From assembly GCA_937944855.1 (NCBI GenBank), contig CALFAY010000028.1, positions 1-53,029 of the forward strand: 53,029 nt of DNA, in the 5' to 3' direction. This stretch comes from an uncultured Planctomycetota bacterium (GTDB lineage Bacteria; Planctomycetota; Planctomycetia; Gemmatales; HRBIN36). This document shows, one piece after another, positions 35,934 to 45,870 of the stretch (its first letter is position 1; every line of letters begins with the position of its first letter). A program made the position numbers and the translations under genes. The notes beneath the pieces were generated by a model, which was not told the DNA's origin, searched no databases, and was given only the letters and a program-made list of their open reading frames with translations.

Positions 35934-38900
35934 ATGCGCATCATCCGCCTCGTATTCCGGTATTACGGTCCTTTTAAGGAACAAAAATTCGATCTGAACA
36001 ACGGGGCTAAAGGTCTCCATGTTTTCTACGGCCCGAACGAAGCGGGGAAAAGCACCGCCCTGCGGGGTCTGAAGCACTTGCTGTTTGGTTTTCCGCGTCA
36101 GGCCGTGGACGATTTCGTCTTCGATGCCCGGTACCAGGCCTTGGAAGCAGTGATCTGCAACGGACGCCAGGAGCGTCTTCACTTTGTCCGCGTCCGAGGC
36201 CGAAATCAACTGCGTCAAGCCGATGGCAAAACCCCTCTGGACGACGACGTTCTCCGCGATTTCCTCCACGGTCTGACCGAGGAGCAATTCGACATGCTCT
36301 TCGGCCTCGATCATGCCCAGCTCGTGCAAGGAGGTCACGAGATCGCGGAGGGTGAGGGAGATCTGGGGCGAGCCTTATTCACTGCCGGGGCTGGCTTTAG
36401 CGGCTTGAATGCACTCCAGGCTGAACTGGAGGAAAGACGCGGGGAGCTTTTTAAACCGCAGGGCAGAAACCCTCGGATCAATGCCCTGCTGGCAGAGATT
36501 TCGGAAACCCGCGACCGCGAGCAGGAGGCCATGCTGGACATCGACCGCTATCGTCAGGTCGAACGCTCTTATCGGCGTGCCCGCAAGCAGCTTAATCGAC
36601 TGGAGGAACAACGGAGAAATTTGCAGAAGGATATCAGTCGGCTGACCGGCTATGAGGCTTCCCTGTCGCAGATTCGCCGCCGAGAACAGGTTTTAGAAGA
36701 ATTGACCCGCTTGCCAGATCGAGATGGCATCCTCGACGAAGAACAAACCATTCACGACTTGCGCCAAAGTCTGGGAGCTGTGCAAAAGGCCCTGAAGGAT
36801 CAGGCCAATCTTCGCCGCGACTCGGAAGCCAGAAAGACCCTGGCCCGGGAGCTTTTGCGACAGCATTTTCAGCGATCGGACCTGGAGAAGGCAGCCGAGT
36901 TGCAACCCGATCCGACTCTGCGGCAAAAGATCCTGGATTTAGCACAGCGTTATCAGGCGTGCTGCCAACAGGAGGAACAGGCCAGGCAGGCGGTCCTTCG
37001 CTGCGAGAGCGAACTGAAGGGCCTGGAAGAACGGCTCGCTCAGTTGCCTCCGGGGGCCGACGTTGCGACTCTCCGCCAGGTATATGAGGCCGTGGTGTCT
37101 CGTGGTCCGATGGAAGAGCGTCTGGCAGAAGTGCAAGTGGAAAAACAAAAAGTGCTGCAACAAGTCCAGACGCTGCTTAACCGCCTTGCCGTCTGCTTCC
37201 AAGGCTCGCTTGAGGAAGCTGTCCAATTAGTTGTTCCCTCACGGGCTACTGTCGAGCAGTATATGCAACAATTCCAGGCTCTTGCCGAAGAGCGTCGTGG
37301 GCTGACTCGAGAAATGGAGGAGCAGCGGGCACGCGAAGCCCAGGCGGAGCAGGCCATTCGGACTCTCGAGACCAGCGGAGCCATCCCGACCGAGGAAGCG
37401 CTTGAAGCAGCTCGGCTCCGCCGCCAACGTCCTGTACGCCAGATCAGCCGTGCCTTGCGCGATCCCGATCGTTTCGCCAGCCGGGTCCAGGCTGCGGGAA
37501 AAGATCCGCAACTCGTCCGCCAGCAGTTGCCCGCTCGCTTGCATCGGGCCATTGCGCTTTGCGACGATCTGGCTGACCGGCTGCGGCGGGAGGCGGATCG
37601 CGTCGCCCAGCGGGAAAGGAACGTGCAGGATCAACAAGCGGCCCGACAAAAACTGGAACTGCTTCAGAAACAACTCGATGATCTGGCCACGCGCCAAACT
37701 GCCCGTCAAACTGCCTGGGAAGGTGAGTGGAGCAAGAGCGGGATCACACCAAAGTCCCCCTCGGAAATGCTGACTTGGCTTCAGCACCACGAGCAGCTTG
37801 TCAATCTCATGCCGGATTTGCGCGCGGACTGCCATCGTGAGGACGAACTGAAGGGAGACATCGCATCCTGCCGGACGCGCCTGACGAAGCTGCTGGGGCC
37901 GGACGGCACGGAGTCGAACCAGACGCTCAAAGAACTGACGCTGATCGCGCAGAAGCGGATCGAACAGGCGGAGCGGCAGGTCAAGGACAAGGAACTTCTC
38001 GAACAGCAGCGGGAAGACAGCCGCCGTCGGCTCACAGAGGCTCGTCAAACGGCCGACTCTGCTTCGAAAAAACTCCACCAATGGCTGGAAGAATGGAGGG
38101 CGGCCGTCAGTGGACTGGGACTGGATCAGAACGCCCCGCCCCGTCTGGCCCAGCAGCGCCTCGAACAGATCGACCGGATTCTCGGTTTGCAGCGGGAAGC
38201 TCAGAACCTGGACGAGCGGATCGCAAGCATTGATCGGGATCGGGACGATTTTCTTGGCCGTCTCAATGCTACGCTTCAACGTCTCGGCCCAGCGACAGCT
38301 CGGGCGACGGCGGAAACCATGACAGCCGAACTGGATCGTTTGCAGGCTCGGCTGACCAGGGCACGAGACACGGAAACCAAGCGAAATCAGTTGGTCCAGG
38401 AGCAGACTCGTCTCACCGAGGAACTGGAGCAGCAAGCCGGAACGCGCTCTCTGGAGGACTATTGCCAGGAAGTCCTTGCCCATGCGGACGGGTTAAAACC
38501 TCGGCTTCAAGAGATGCACGAGGAATTGGATAAGCTTAACAAGGAAATCTCGCAGCTTAACAAGAAAGTCGGTGCCCGGTACAGGCAATTACGTGAATGG
38601 CAGCAGGCCAGCGACACCGCCGCCCAGCAGCGGCAGCAGCGGGAAGCCATGCTGGCGGAACTGACGGAGGATGTGCCCGAATACCTCGCTCTCACCATCG
38701 CCCAGACCGTTCTGAAAAAGGCGGTGGAACGCTATCGGCAGTCCAACCAGAGCACGCTATTGGACCTCGCTGGAAACTACTTCGCCGAGTTGACCTGCAA
38801 ATCCTTTTGTCGGTTGGAAGTCGATGATTCCGACGAAGGGACTCGGCTGCTGGCAGTGCGAACCGCTTCAGAGCAACACGAGGAAGAGTTTCTGACCGTC

Positions 38901-39173
38901 GAGCAGTTGTCCGACGGCACTCGCGATCAGTTGTTTCTGGCGCTTCGGCTGGCGGGCATTGAGCAGCACCTGGCTCGCCACGGTCCCATGCCCGTCATCG
39001 TTGATGACATTCTGATTAATTTCGACGATGATCGGGCGGCAGCCACGCTCCGCTGCCTGGGACAGCTCGGCAAGAAGACGCAAATTCTGCTCTTCACCCA
39101 TCACCGGCACCTGGTCAAACTTGCCAGCCAGAATCTGCAAGAAGGGCAGAACCTCTTCTGCTACAACTTTTGA
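35934..39173 (+). CDS. YhaN-type SMC/Rad50-like ATPase
   Basis: A 1079-aa ATPase of the SbcC/Rad50 type. Walker A FYGPNEAGKST (about residue 33) opens the protein. Long heptad-rich coiled coil runs from about 180 to 950 (many Gln/Glu/Leu/Arg), and the signature LSDGTRDQLFLALRL and Walker B VIVDDILINFDDD are at the C-terminus, followed by an LFTHHRHL switch. There is no obvious CxxC zinc hook at the coil apex, in keeping with YhaN and unlike Rad50/SbcC. It works with the YhaO nuclease encoded 5 bp upstream. The ATG at 35934 is preferred over an upstream in-frame ATG at 35901 inside yhaO. Confidence 0.92.
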   Translation: MRIIRLVFRYYGPFKEQKFDLNNGAKGLHVFYGPNEAGKSTALRGLKHLLFGFPRQAVDDFVFDARYQALEAVICNGRQERLHFVRVRGRNQLRQADGKTPLDDDVLRDFLHGLTEEQFDMLFGLDHAQLVQGGHEIAEGEGDLGRALFTAGAGFSGLNALQAELEERRGELFKPQGRNPRINALLAEISETRDREQEAMLDIDRYRQVERSYRRARKQLNRLEEQRRNLQKDISRLTGYEASLSQIRRREQVLEELTRLPDRDGILDEEQTIHDLRQSLGAVQKALKDQANLRRDSEARKTLARELLRQHFQRSDLEKAAELQPDPTLRQKILDLAQRYQACCQQEEQARQAVLRCESELKGLEERLAQLPPGADVATLRQVYEAVVSRGPMEERLAEVQVEKQKVLQQVQTLLNRLAVCFQGSLEEAVQLVVPSRATVEQYMQQFQALAEERRGLTREMEEQRAREAQAEQAIRTLETSGAIPTEEALEAARLRRQRPVRQISRALRDPDRFASRVQAAGKDPQLVRQQLPARLHRAIALCDDLADRLRREADRVAQRERNVQDQQAARQKLELLQKQLDDLATRQTARQTAWEGEWSKSGITPKSPSEMLTWLQHHEQLVNLMPDLRADCHREDELKGDIASCRTRLTKLLGPDGTESNQTLKELTLIAQKRIEQAERQVKDKELLEQQREDSRRRLTEARQTADSASKKLHQWLEEWRAAVSGLGLDQNAPPRLAQQRLEQIDRILGLQREAQNLDERIASIDRDRDDFLGRLNATLQRLGPATARATAETMTAELDRLQARLTRARDTETKRNQLVQEQTRLTEELEQQAGTRSLEDYCQEVLAHADGLKPRLQEMHEELDKLNKEISQLNKKVGARYRQLREWQQASDTAAQQRQQREAMLAELTEDVPEYLALTIAQTVLKKAVERYRQSNQSTLLDLAGNYFAELTCKSFCRLEVDDSDEGTRLLAVRTASEQHEEEFLTVEQLSDGTRDQLFLALRLAGIEQHLARHGPMPVIVDDILINFDDDRAAATLRCLGQLGKKTQILLFTHHRHLVKLASQNLQEGQNLFCYNF

Positions 39174-39179
39174 CGCTGC

Positions 39180-40190
39180 TCAGCGTCGGCCCGAGACCTG
39201 CGTACCGCGCGGCTCGGCGAAGGTGAGATGGACCTGGACCATCGTTCCGTTGCGGTCCACGACCACAGGCACCCGGGCGCCCGGCTTGTAGTCCCACAGC
39301 GCTCGTTCAAGGTCGAATCGGTTGGCGACGCTGCGTTCGGCCACCTGGACGATGTAGTCGCCGGGACGAATGGCCAGGTCCGATTGCGGAGCGGCGGTCA
39401 GACCTGTCACCTTCAGCCGCTGACGATTCGGACCCTCCGGCTTGAGGACTTCCTCGGTGCAGGCCAGACCGTGATCGACGCCGACCATCTGCCTCGCGCT
39501 AAGGTGTTCGGCCAGGATCGCCTTGACAGTATCGGAGGGGATGGCGAAGGCGATCAGCTGTGCGCCGTCCCTCATGGCCACGTTGATGCCGATGAGTTCG
39601 CCATGGATGTTGAGCAGGGGGCCGCCCGAGCTGCCCGGGTTGATGGCGGCGTCGATCTGGATCAGGTTGCAGAGCTTGTCGCCGCTGGGAAGGACGATGT
39701 CTCGACCGACGGCGCTGATGATCCCGCGGGTCACGGTGTTCTTGTAGCCGTAAGGATTGCCGATGGCGATCACGTCTTCGCCTTGTTCCAGATCGCTGCT
39801 CGGTCCCAGGGGCATGGCCTTGAACGAGGGCAATCCGCTGAGTTGCAAGATGGCCAGATCGTGCTCCCGCACTTCGCGGACCACCTTGGCCTGCACGGCG
39901 GAGCCGTCCTCGAAGAACGCCTGGAGCTTGACCGAGTCGGCTACGACGTGGCGATTGGTCACGGCGAAACCGCGTTCATCCACGATCACGGCCGTTCCCA
40001 ACGATTCCCCCGCACGGCCGAACGAAGACCGCTTCTCAGCCCGCAAGGTGAGCACGCTGCCGCGGGCTTTGCGGACCGCCTCCACGATCGGCGTGTGCCG
40101 CAGACCCTCGCCGGCCGACACGGCTCCGACTCGATCCAGAAAGCCGACAAGACAAAACGCGATCAAGAGCAAGCGACGGGAGCAGGACAT
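39180..40190 (-). CDS. HtrA/DegP-like serine protease with PDZ domain
   Basis: A periplasmic trypsin-fold protease of 336 aa, shorter than DegP (one PDZ instead of two). The signal peptide is about residues 1-26 (RRLLLIAFCLVGF). The catalytic triad is His81 (TNRHVV), Asp111 (REHDLAIL) and Ser188 (NPGSSGGPL). The oxyanion region and the IGNPYG loop are present, and a PDZ-like domain covers about 240-330 (AIRPGDYIVQV). It should degrade or sense misfolded envelope proteins. The ATG at 40190 has AGAGG 4 nt upstream; an in-frame ATG at 40211 is less likely. It is convergent with yhaN (6-bp gap). Confidence 0.92.
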   Translation of the reverse strand: MSCSRRLLLIAFCLVGFLDRVGAVSAGEGLRHTPIVEAVRKARGSVLTLRAEKRSSFGRAGESLGTAVIVDERGFAVTNRHVVADSVKLQAFFEDGSAVQAKVVREVREHDLAILQLSGLPSFKAMPLGPSSDLEQGEDVIAIGNPYGYKNTVTRGIISAVGRDIVLPSGDKLCNLIQIDAAINPGSSGGPLLNIHGELIGINVAMRDGAQLIAFAIPSDTVKAILAEHLSARQMVGVDHGLACTEEVLKPEGPNRQRLKVTGLTAAPQSDLAIRPGDYIVQVAERSVANRFDLERALWDYKPGARVPVVVDRNGTMVQVHLTFAEPRGTQVSGRR

Positions 40191-40480
40191 GAGACCTCTT
40201 CCTTTCGGCAACCCGACTACCTCCGACTTGGCCGGAGGCTCGTGGCTTTCCGTCCCCGCCTCGCGACGGGTTTGGCGTTTCGAGTCCGAGGAGCGATGAT
40301 CCTCCCAGGACGCAATGTCCGAAAATCCGTTGCAAACGTAGCACGTCGCCGCAGGTTGTCCAGCGCAACGTGATATTTCTGTACCCGCAGACTTTGCTGC
40401 CAGCAGAATCGTTGCGGTCAGGACAAGAATTCGCTGTCGGACGAGAGCCGAATACCGGCATCAAGCGGATCAGTTGGGCA

Positions 40481-43357
40481 TTATTCCGGGACGACGCACG
40501 TGCCGGCGAGGCGATCATGGAGGGAGCGGCTGGGGTAGTTGAGCGTGAGGGCCGCGTAGGCGAGCAACAGCGCCACGACAATTGCCCACCCCCCTAACCA
40601 GCATCTTTCCAGCCACTCGTGGGGAGATCGGGCATCGATCATCACTGGCAGCCAGACCGACAGAACGATGGTGAGCACAATGGGGCCCCAGACGATCAGC
40701 GAACGCAAACCGCACCGCCACACGGTCGCCGGTCGGCCGTGGGAATCAACCAGGGTCAGCCCCAGCAGGCCGAAACTCAACCCGCCGTGGAAGATCATGC
40801 TCCAAATAATCCAGCCCGCTGCCATGAGGAGGACCGGGATCAGAATGCCCCAGGCGTACAACTCATAGGGATCGTCGGTCTGAATGACGTTGGCGATGCC
40901 GAGGCCGATGGCGAACAGGACGAGCAGCGAGGGGATGACTCCCGCCGCCAGCACCGCCAGTTGGCCCATGCGGAGAGCGGCATCCACTTCGGAGGGAGCG
41001 TCCTGGGAACGGAGCAACTCGTCGTGGAGTTCGTCCAACCCGTAGTAGCCCGGTTCCTGAACGCCGAGCAAGCGGTCGAGGATGCGGCGGGCGTGGCTTG
41101 GCATGGGAGCCTGGATGGGCGTGGGGGGCGCGGACGGGTCGCGGGGTTGTCCTTCGAGGGCCAGCACGGCCACGCGGCGAAGCAGTTCCAGGGCCTGCTG
41201 TTCCGGAGGCCGATTTTGCGGAATCACCCAGGGCGAATCACGGTCCACCGCTGGCCAATCAGCGATCTGCACCTTGCCATCCCGACTGACCCAGACATGA
41301 TCCAGGCGCAGAGGAGCCGGGAACGTGCCGTCGTGCAGCGACTCTAGAAGCTCGTCGCAAAGCTGTTGGAGGATGGAGCGTACTTCGCCCCAGGGCAGTC
41401 GGCCTTCGCTGCCAATCAGATCAGGCAGGGGACAGCCTTGGGGAGCGAGGAACGCATCCCAGCGGCGTTTCGGAAGCGTCCCGGACGCCAGCCAACGGGG
41501 CCGCGTGATGCGGCCGATGTCCCGGCGTTTCGGATCCAACGGCGGGGCATCCTCCGGCTGGACGAGGATCGCCACCTTGCGATCCAGGCTTGAATCTTCG
41601 CCCAACAGCAGGGTGGTCGTCGGCGACAAGCGCACGCCGCCCCGGATGCTGAAGCCGCCGATGCTCGACGGCAGGTCGTCCACTTGACTGCTGCCGTCGC
41701 CGAGCAACTGGCGACTCCGCTTCAGATACAAAAACCATCCCAGGGTGCTGATCGGGGCCGGTCGCCGTTTCAGCCACGGCAGTTGCACGACGCGGCTACC
41801 ACTGGCCAACTCATGCAGGCCGCGGTAGCCGTTGTTCCGACGCATCGTCGAGGCCAGCAAGGCGGGACCGAGGACGTAGCCGGCGAGAGGCAAAAAATTC
41901 TCGTACCAGGGTCTGGCTTGCTCATTCGCCACGGGAGCCAGCCATCCCAGCCAGCGGGCCAGGTCGAGGCCCAGATTCGCCAAGACCCCTGACTGGAGGG
42001 CGGCCACGAAGATCACCGTCCGCAGCAGGACGTTCAGCTGTGGTGGTGGTCCCGCGTCCTCGACGCTGGTGATCCGCAACCCGAGAAGCAATTTGCCCAA
42101 CGAAGCCTGCCACAGGCTCTCGGTGATGAAGAAGTAGGTCACCAACAAAGCCACGGACAAGATGTTCGCGATCGGATCGATCACGGTCCAGGCCGATTCC
42201 CAGCTCGGGCTGAAGGGCGTCAAGGCGGCGGTGCCGCCGATCTCCCCGAGGAGGACGACGAGTTGGAGAGCGATGAGGTCAATGAGCACAGCAGCGAAGC
42301 GGAGGCCGACGCTGCGGAGGCGCGCTTCGCCGGGCATGAGCCGGACCAGGGCATCCCGCAGTTCCGCCAGCGATTGGTAGCGTCGCCGGCGATCGCGTTG
42401 CAGGCCCTTGAGGACGACACGATCCAGGGGGGCGGGAATATCGGCTCGCAGCTTCCGCATGGGCACGGGATCTTCGGATACGATCTTGGCCAGAGTCGAA
42501 GCGGGATCGGAGCCGGCGAATGGAGGACGTCCCGTGAGCAGAAAGTAGAGCGTGGCCGCGACCGAGTACACGTCGGTCTGGGCGTCCAGCGGTTCGCCGC
42601 GGACCTGCTCCGGCGAAGCGAAGTAAGGTGTGCCCACGAAGGTGCCGGAGCGGGTCAGATGCGACGACCCTTTCTTCACCAGCGATTTGGCCAGGCCGAA
42701 GTCGCCAATTTTCACCCGGCCATTGGCCTCGAGAAAACAGTTGGAGGGCTTGACGTCGCGGTGGATCACGTCGAGCCGATGCGCTTCCATGAGGCCGTCG
42801 ATGACGTCGAGAATCTTGTGCAGGGCCTCTCGCACTGGCAACGGTCCCTGCCGCTCAACCAGGTCCTTCAGGGTGTTGCCGGGCATCAGTTCCATGACGA
42901 TGAACGGCTGACTGCCCTGGGTTTCGGCGGCATGGACAAAGACGCAGCGGGGATGGTTGATGGCGCTGGCTAGGCGACCCTCCTGGCGGAAGCGCTCGGC
43001 GGTCGTCTGAGAGGCGGCAAATTCGGGGGCGATGAGCTTCAAGGCGACGTGACGGCCGGTCTGACCGTCCAGGGCTTCGTAAACCGTTCCCATGCCGCCG
43101 CGGCCCAAGGCCCGAATGAGCCGGTAGCTGCCGATCTGCGTCGGCGGCGGAGACTGCGAGCCAGTGGTCTGTATAAGTTCGGCCGGTGCGGAGACGGTCG
43201 GAGCATCAGGGTCGATTGGCGTCTGGGAACCGACCGCCACGTTGGTTTTTTCTCCCAAGGGCATGCCGCAGAAAGGACAGTAGGCGGCGTCCGCAATCGG
43301 CAGGTCACGATTGCAGCGCGGACAGACTGACGCCAACGGTTCTCCGGTTCCGGTCAT
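40481..43357 (-). CDS. Ser/Thr kinase with zinc ribbon, two RDD membrane domains and a pseudokinase-like region
   Basis: A 958-aa protein. A double CxxC zinc ribbon (CPRC, CPFC; residues 12-30) precedes a Hanks-type kinase (about 77-340) with GRGGMG, Lys107, HRDVKPSN at 199 and DFG at 219. A first RDD domain follows (about 355-540; four hydrophobic helices with SLGKLLLGLRI). A second soluble block (about 570-790) has a kinase-like layout but degenerate residues: RKVAILV where VAIK would be, and LDHVWVSRDGKVQIADW in place of HRD and DFG. A second RDD domain ends the protein (about 815-955). The ATG at 43357 is used; GTG at 43390 is an alternative. Kinase activity is likely; the membrane domains suggest it senses lipids or ions. 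Confidence 0.92.
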   Translation of the reverse strand: MTGTGEPLASVCPRCNRDLPIADAAYCPFCGMPLGEKTNVAVGSQTPIDPDAPTVSAPAELIQTTGSQSPPPTQIGSYRLIRALGRGGMGTVYEALDGQTGRHVALKLIAPEFAASQTTAERFRQEGRLASAINHPRCVFVHAAETQGSQPFIVMELMPGNTLKDLVERQGPLPVREALHKILDVIDGLMEAHRLDVIHRDVKPSNCFLEANGRVKIGDFGLAKSLVKKGSSHLTRSGTFVGTPYFASPEQVRGEPLDAQTDVYSVAATLYFLLTGRPPFAGSDPASTLAKIVSEDPVPMRKLRADIPAPLDRVVLKGLQRDRRRRYQSLAELRDALVRLMPGEARLRSVGLRFAAVLIDLIALQLVVLLGEIGGTAALTPFSPSWESAWTVIDPIANILSVALLVTYFFITESLWQASLGKLLLGLRITSVEDAGPPPQLNVLLRTVIFVAALQSGVLANLGLDLARWLGWLAPVANEQARPWYENFLPLAGYVLGPALLASTMRRNNGYRGLHELASGSRVVQLPWLKRRPAPISTLGWFLYLKRSRQLLGDGSSQVDDLPSSIGGFSIRGGVRLSPTTTLLLGEDSSLDRKVAILVQPEDAPPLDPKRRDIGRITRPRWLASGTLPKRRWDAFLAPQGCPLPDLIGSEGRLPWGEVRSILQQLCDELLESLHDGTFPAPLRLDHVWVSRDGKVQIADWPAVDRDSPWVIPQNRPPEQQALELLRRVAVLALEGQPRDPSAPPTPIQAPMPSHARRILDRLLGVQEPGYYGLDELHDELLRSQDAPSEVDAALRMGQLAVLAAGVIPSLLVLFAIGLGIANVIQTDDPYELYAWGILIPVLLMAAGWIIWSMIFHGGLSFGLLGLTLVDSHGRPATVWRCGLRSLIVWGPIVLTIVLSVWLPVMIDARSPHEWLERCWLGGWAIVVALLLAYAALTLNYPSRSLHDRLAGTCVVPE

Positions 43358-43459
43358 GAGGACGACACCAACTCTCCGCCGAAGCCCCACAAGCCTGCTA
43401 CACCATCATTCGTTTGCGCCGTCCGACGATTTCTCCACCACCGCACTGACGCATGACTA

Positions 43460-44644
43460 TTAAATCACGCCCAACTGCCGGCCGACGGCGATGAACGCCT
43501 CGGCTGCGCGGTCGAGATGTTCGCGGGTATGGGCTGCCGACAGTTGGATGCGGATGCGTGCCTGACCCTGCGGCACCACCGGATAGCTGAAGCCTATCAC
43601 ATAGATACCCCGTTCCAACATCAACTCGGCCATGCGGGCGGCCAGGGTCGCCTCGCCGAGCATCAGGGCCAGGATCGGATGGCGTCCCGGCTTGAGCGTG
43701 AAACCGGCCCGCGTCAATGCCTCCCGCAGATAGGCCGCATTGTCGTGCAGGCGCTCCCGAAGCGCGCCGCTGCCGCCGGCCAGTTCCAGGGCTTTCAAAG
43801 CCGCGAAACAGACGAACGGAGGCAGCGAGTTGGAAAACAGATACGGTCGGGAGCGGTTCCGCAGGATCTCGATCACTTCCTTGGGGCCGCAGGTAAACCC
43901 GCCGACCGCTCCGCCCAGCGTCTTGCCCAAGGTGCTCGTAATGATGTCCACGCGGTCCAGAACGCCGAGTTCCTCCGGCGTGCCTCGGCCGGTCGGACCC
44001 AGGATGCCGGTGGCGTGGCTGTCATCCACCACGACCAAGGCCTCGTACTTCTCGGCCAGATCGCAGATTTCCGGCAAGTTCGCCAGATCACCGTCCATCG
44101 AGAACACGCCGTCGGTGACGATCAGACGGAAACGGGCCGCCTGCGTCTCCTTCAGTCCCGCCTCCAAGTCGGCCAGGTCGGAGTGCCTGTAGCGACGCCG
44201 CTGCGCTTTGCACAAGCGAATGCCGTCAATGATGCTGGCGTGATTGAGTTCGTCACTCAACACCGCGTCCTGCTCGGTCAACAACGTCTCGAATAGCCCG
44301 CTGTTGGCATCGAAACAAGATGTGTACAGGATCGCGTCGTCCTTGTTAAGGAAGCGGGCGAGGGCAGCTTCCAGGTCCTTGTGAACTGTTTGCGTTCCGC
44401 AGATGAACCGCACCGAGGACAGCCCATAGCCGTAGCGTTTCAGGCCCTCGTGAGCGGCGGCGACGACCTCGGGATGATTGGCAAGCCCGAGGTAATTGTT
44501 GGCGCAGAAGTTGAGCACCTTGCGGCCGTTGACGACGATCTCTGCTCCCTGCGGACCTTCGAGGACGCGCTCATGCTTGTACAGTCCGCTGGCGTGAATG
44601 GAATCGAGAGTTTCTCGAAGATGTCGAAGGAATCGGTCGCTCAT
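43460..44644 (-). CDS. kbl: 2-amino-3-ketobutyrate coenzyme A ligase (glycine C-acetyltransferase)
   Basis: PLP alpha-oxoamine synthase that splits 2-amino-3-ketobutyrate with CoA to glycine and acetyl-CoA, the second step of threonine breakdown. The 394-aa protein has [11 protein letters not shown] at the N-terminus, a [10 protein letters not shown] motif for the PLP pocket and the PLP Lys in [14 protein letters not shown]. The ATG at 44644 has GGAGG 5 nt upstream; the GTG at 44650 is an alternative. It lies 45 bp after tdh on the same strand, confirming the Kbl rather than the BioF (KAPA synthase) assignment. Confidence 0.95.
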   Translation of the reverse strand: MSDRFLRHLRETLDSIHASGLYKHERVLEGPQGAEIVVNGRKVLNFCANNYLGLANHPEVVAAAHEGLKRYGYGLSSVRFICGTQTVHKDLEAALARFLNKDDAILYTSCFDANSGLFETLLTEQDAVLSDELNHASIIDGIRLCKAQRRRYRHSDLADLEAGLKETQAARFRLIVTDGVFSMDGDLANLPEICDLAEKYEALVVVDDSHATGILGPTGRGTPEELGVLDRVDIITSTLGKTLGGAVGGFTCGPKEVIEILRNRSRPYLFSNSLPPFVCFAALKALELAGGSGALRERLHDNAAYLREALTRAGFTLKPGRHPILALMLGEATLAARMAELMLERGIYVIGFSYPVVPQGQARIRIQLSAAHTREHLDRAAEAFIAVGRQLGVI

Positions 44645-44689
44645 GTCCACCTCCCCGGCGGGGCTTCTCTTTCCGGCGACATGCCCATG

Positions 44690-45712
44690 TCACGGTATCA
44701 GAACCACTTTGCCGCACTGTCCGCTGTGGATCAGTTCGAAGCCGGCCCGGAACTCCTCCAGCGGCAGCGTGTGCGTGACGATCGGACGGATGTCCAGTCC
44801 CGCCTGAAACAGACCGCCGAGACGATACCAAGTATCGAAAATGCGGCGTCCAGTGATACCGTAGATGCGAAGCCCCTTGAAGATTATCTCGGAGGCCAGG
44901 TCGATCGGGACTTCGCGGTTGGGAATGCCGAACAGGGCGACCCGACCGGCGTTCTTGACGCTGTGGAAACACAGATGCACTGCCGAAGGATGGCCGGACA
45001 TCTCGAAGGCGTCGTCCACGCCTTCGCCCTCGGTCAGGTCGAGAATCCGCCGAGCGGTTTCAGCATCGGCCGGCAGGGCTTCCGTGGCCCCGACCTGGCG
45101 AGCCAGACGCAGTCGGTACGCGCTGACATCGGTCGCCAGAATCATGGCCGCCCCGGCCGTGCGAGCCACAGCGATGGCGAACAAGCCCGTCGGACCGCAC
45201 CCCGTCACCAAGACGGTGTGGCCCGTCACGTCTTCGGTCAGCACCGTATGCACCGAGTTGCCCAGCGGTTCCTGGAGACAGGCCAATTCCGGCGGAATCT
45301 CGGGAGCCGTTCGCCAGCAAACCTTCTCCGGCAGGCTGACGTACTCGGCAAACGAACCGTCGCGGTCTATTCCCAGAATGGTGTAATTCTTGCAGACGTG
45401 GGCGTTGCCGGTACGGCACTGAAAACACTTGCCGCAGGTGACGTGCGACTCGGCGGCGATCAGGTCGCCGACCTGGAACGCCGTTACGTTCCGCCCCACC
45501 TCCACGATCTCACCGTACATCTCGTGGCCGAGGATGCGCGGCGGCCGGATGCGGCTGCGTGCCCATTCGTCCCATTGGTAGATGTGGCTGTCGGTGCCGC
45601 ACAAGGAAGTGGCTTTGACTCGGATGACCACTTCGTCCGCTGCTGGCGTCGGATCGGGAACCGTCCGCAATTCGAGTCCCGGTCCGGCGGCTGCCTTCAT
45701 CACGGCCTTCAT
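44690..45712 (-). CDS. tdh: L-threonine 3-dehydrogenase
   Basis: Zinc-dependent medium-chain dehydrogenase: L-threonine plus NAD+ to 2-amino-3-ketobutyrate. The 340-aa protein has the catalytic zinc ligands Cys38 in SLCGTDSHIYQWDEWA and His in GHEMYGEIVEVG, and the structural zinc set CGKCFQCRTGNAHVC. The NAD-binding GCGPTGLFAI and the specificity motif EPLGNSVHTV are present. The neighbouring kbl gene and the WDEWA motif single out Tdh from other zinc alcohol dehydrogenases. It heads a two-gene operon. Confidence 0.95.
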   Translation of the reverse strand: MKAVMKAAAGPGLELRTVPDPTPAADEVVIRVKATSLCGTDSHIYQWDEWARSRIRPPRILGHEMYGEIVEVGRNVTAFQVGDLIAAESHVTCGKCFQCRTGNAHVCKNYTILGIDRDGSFAEYVSLPEKVCWRTAPEIPPELACLQEPLGNSVHTVLTEDVTGHTVLVTGCGPTGLFAIAVARTAGAAMILATDVSAYRLRLARQVGATEALPADAETARRILDLTEGEGVDDAFEMSGHPSAVHLCFHSVKNAGRVALFGIPNREVPIDLASEIIFKGLRIYGITGRRIFDTWYRLGGLFQAGLDIRPIVTHTLPLEEFRAGFELIHSGQCGKVVLIP

Positions 45713-45757
45713 ACGTTGTGCATCTCCCGGCCCGAGGAATGGACAGGCAAGGATGCC

Positions 45758-45785
45758 ATTCTATGCCGCCTCGCACTGCACAAGA
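45758..45785 (-). promoter_or_regulatory. Probable tdh-kbl promoter
   Basis: TAGAAT on the minus strand (45763-45758) lies 45 bp before the tdh ATG. A TCTTGT at 16-bp spacing is a weak -35. Confidence 0.4.
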
Positions 45786-45801
45786 GCCGTTTCAAGTGAT
45801 C

Positions 45802-45831
45802 TTGGCAGATTTCTCCTCCTTGTGCCATACT
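45802..45831 (+). promoter_or_regulatory. Possible promoter of the GT87 gene
   Basis: TTGGCA (45802-45807), 18-bp spacer, CATACT (45826-45831), 39 bp before the ATG at 45871. Confidence 0.4.
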
Positions 45832-45870
45832 CCGCTCCCAAAGGCAAGCAAACCGATACTGGAACCGTGC

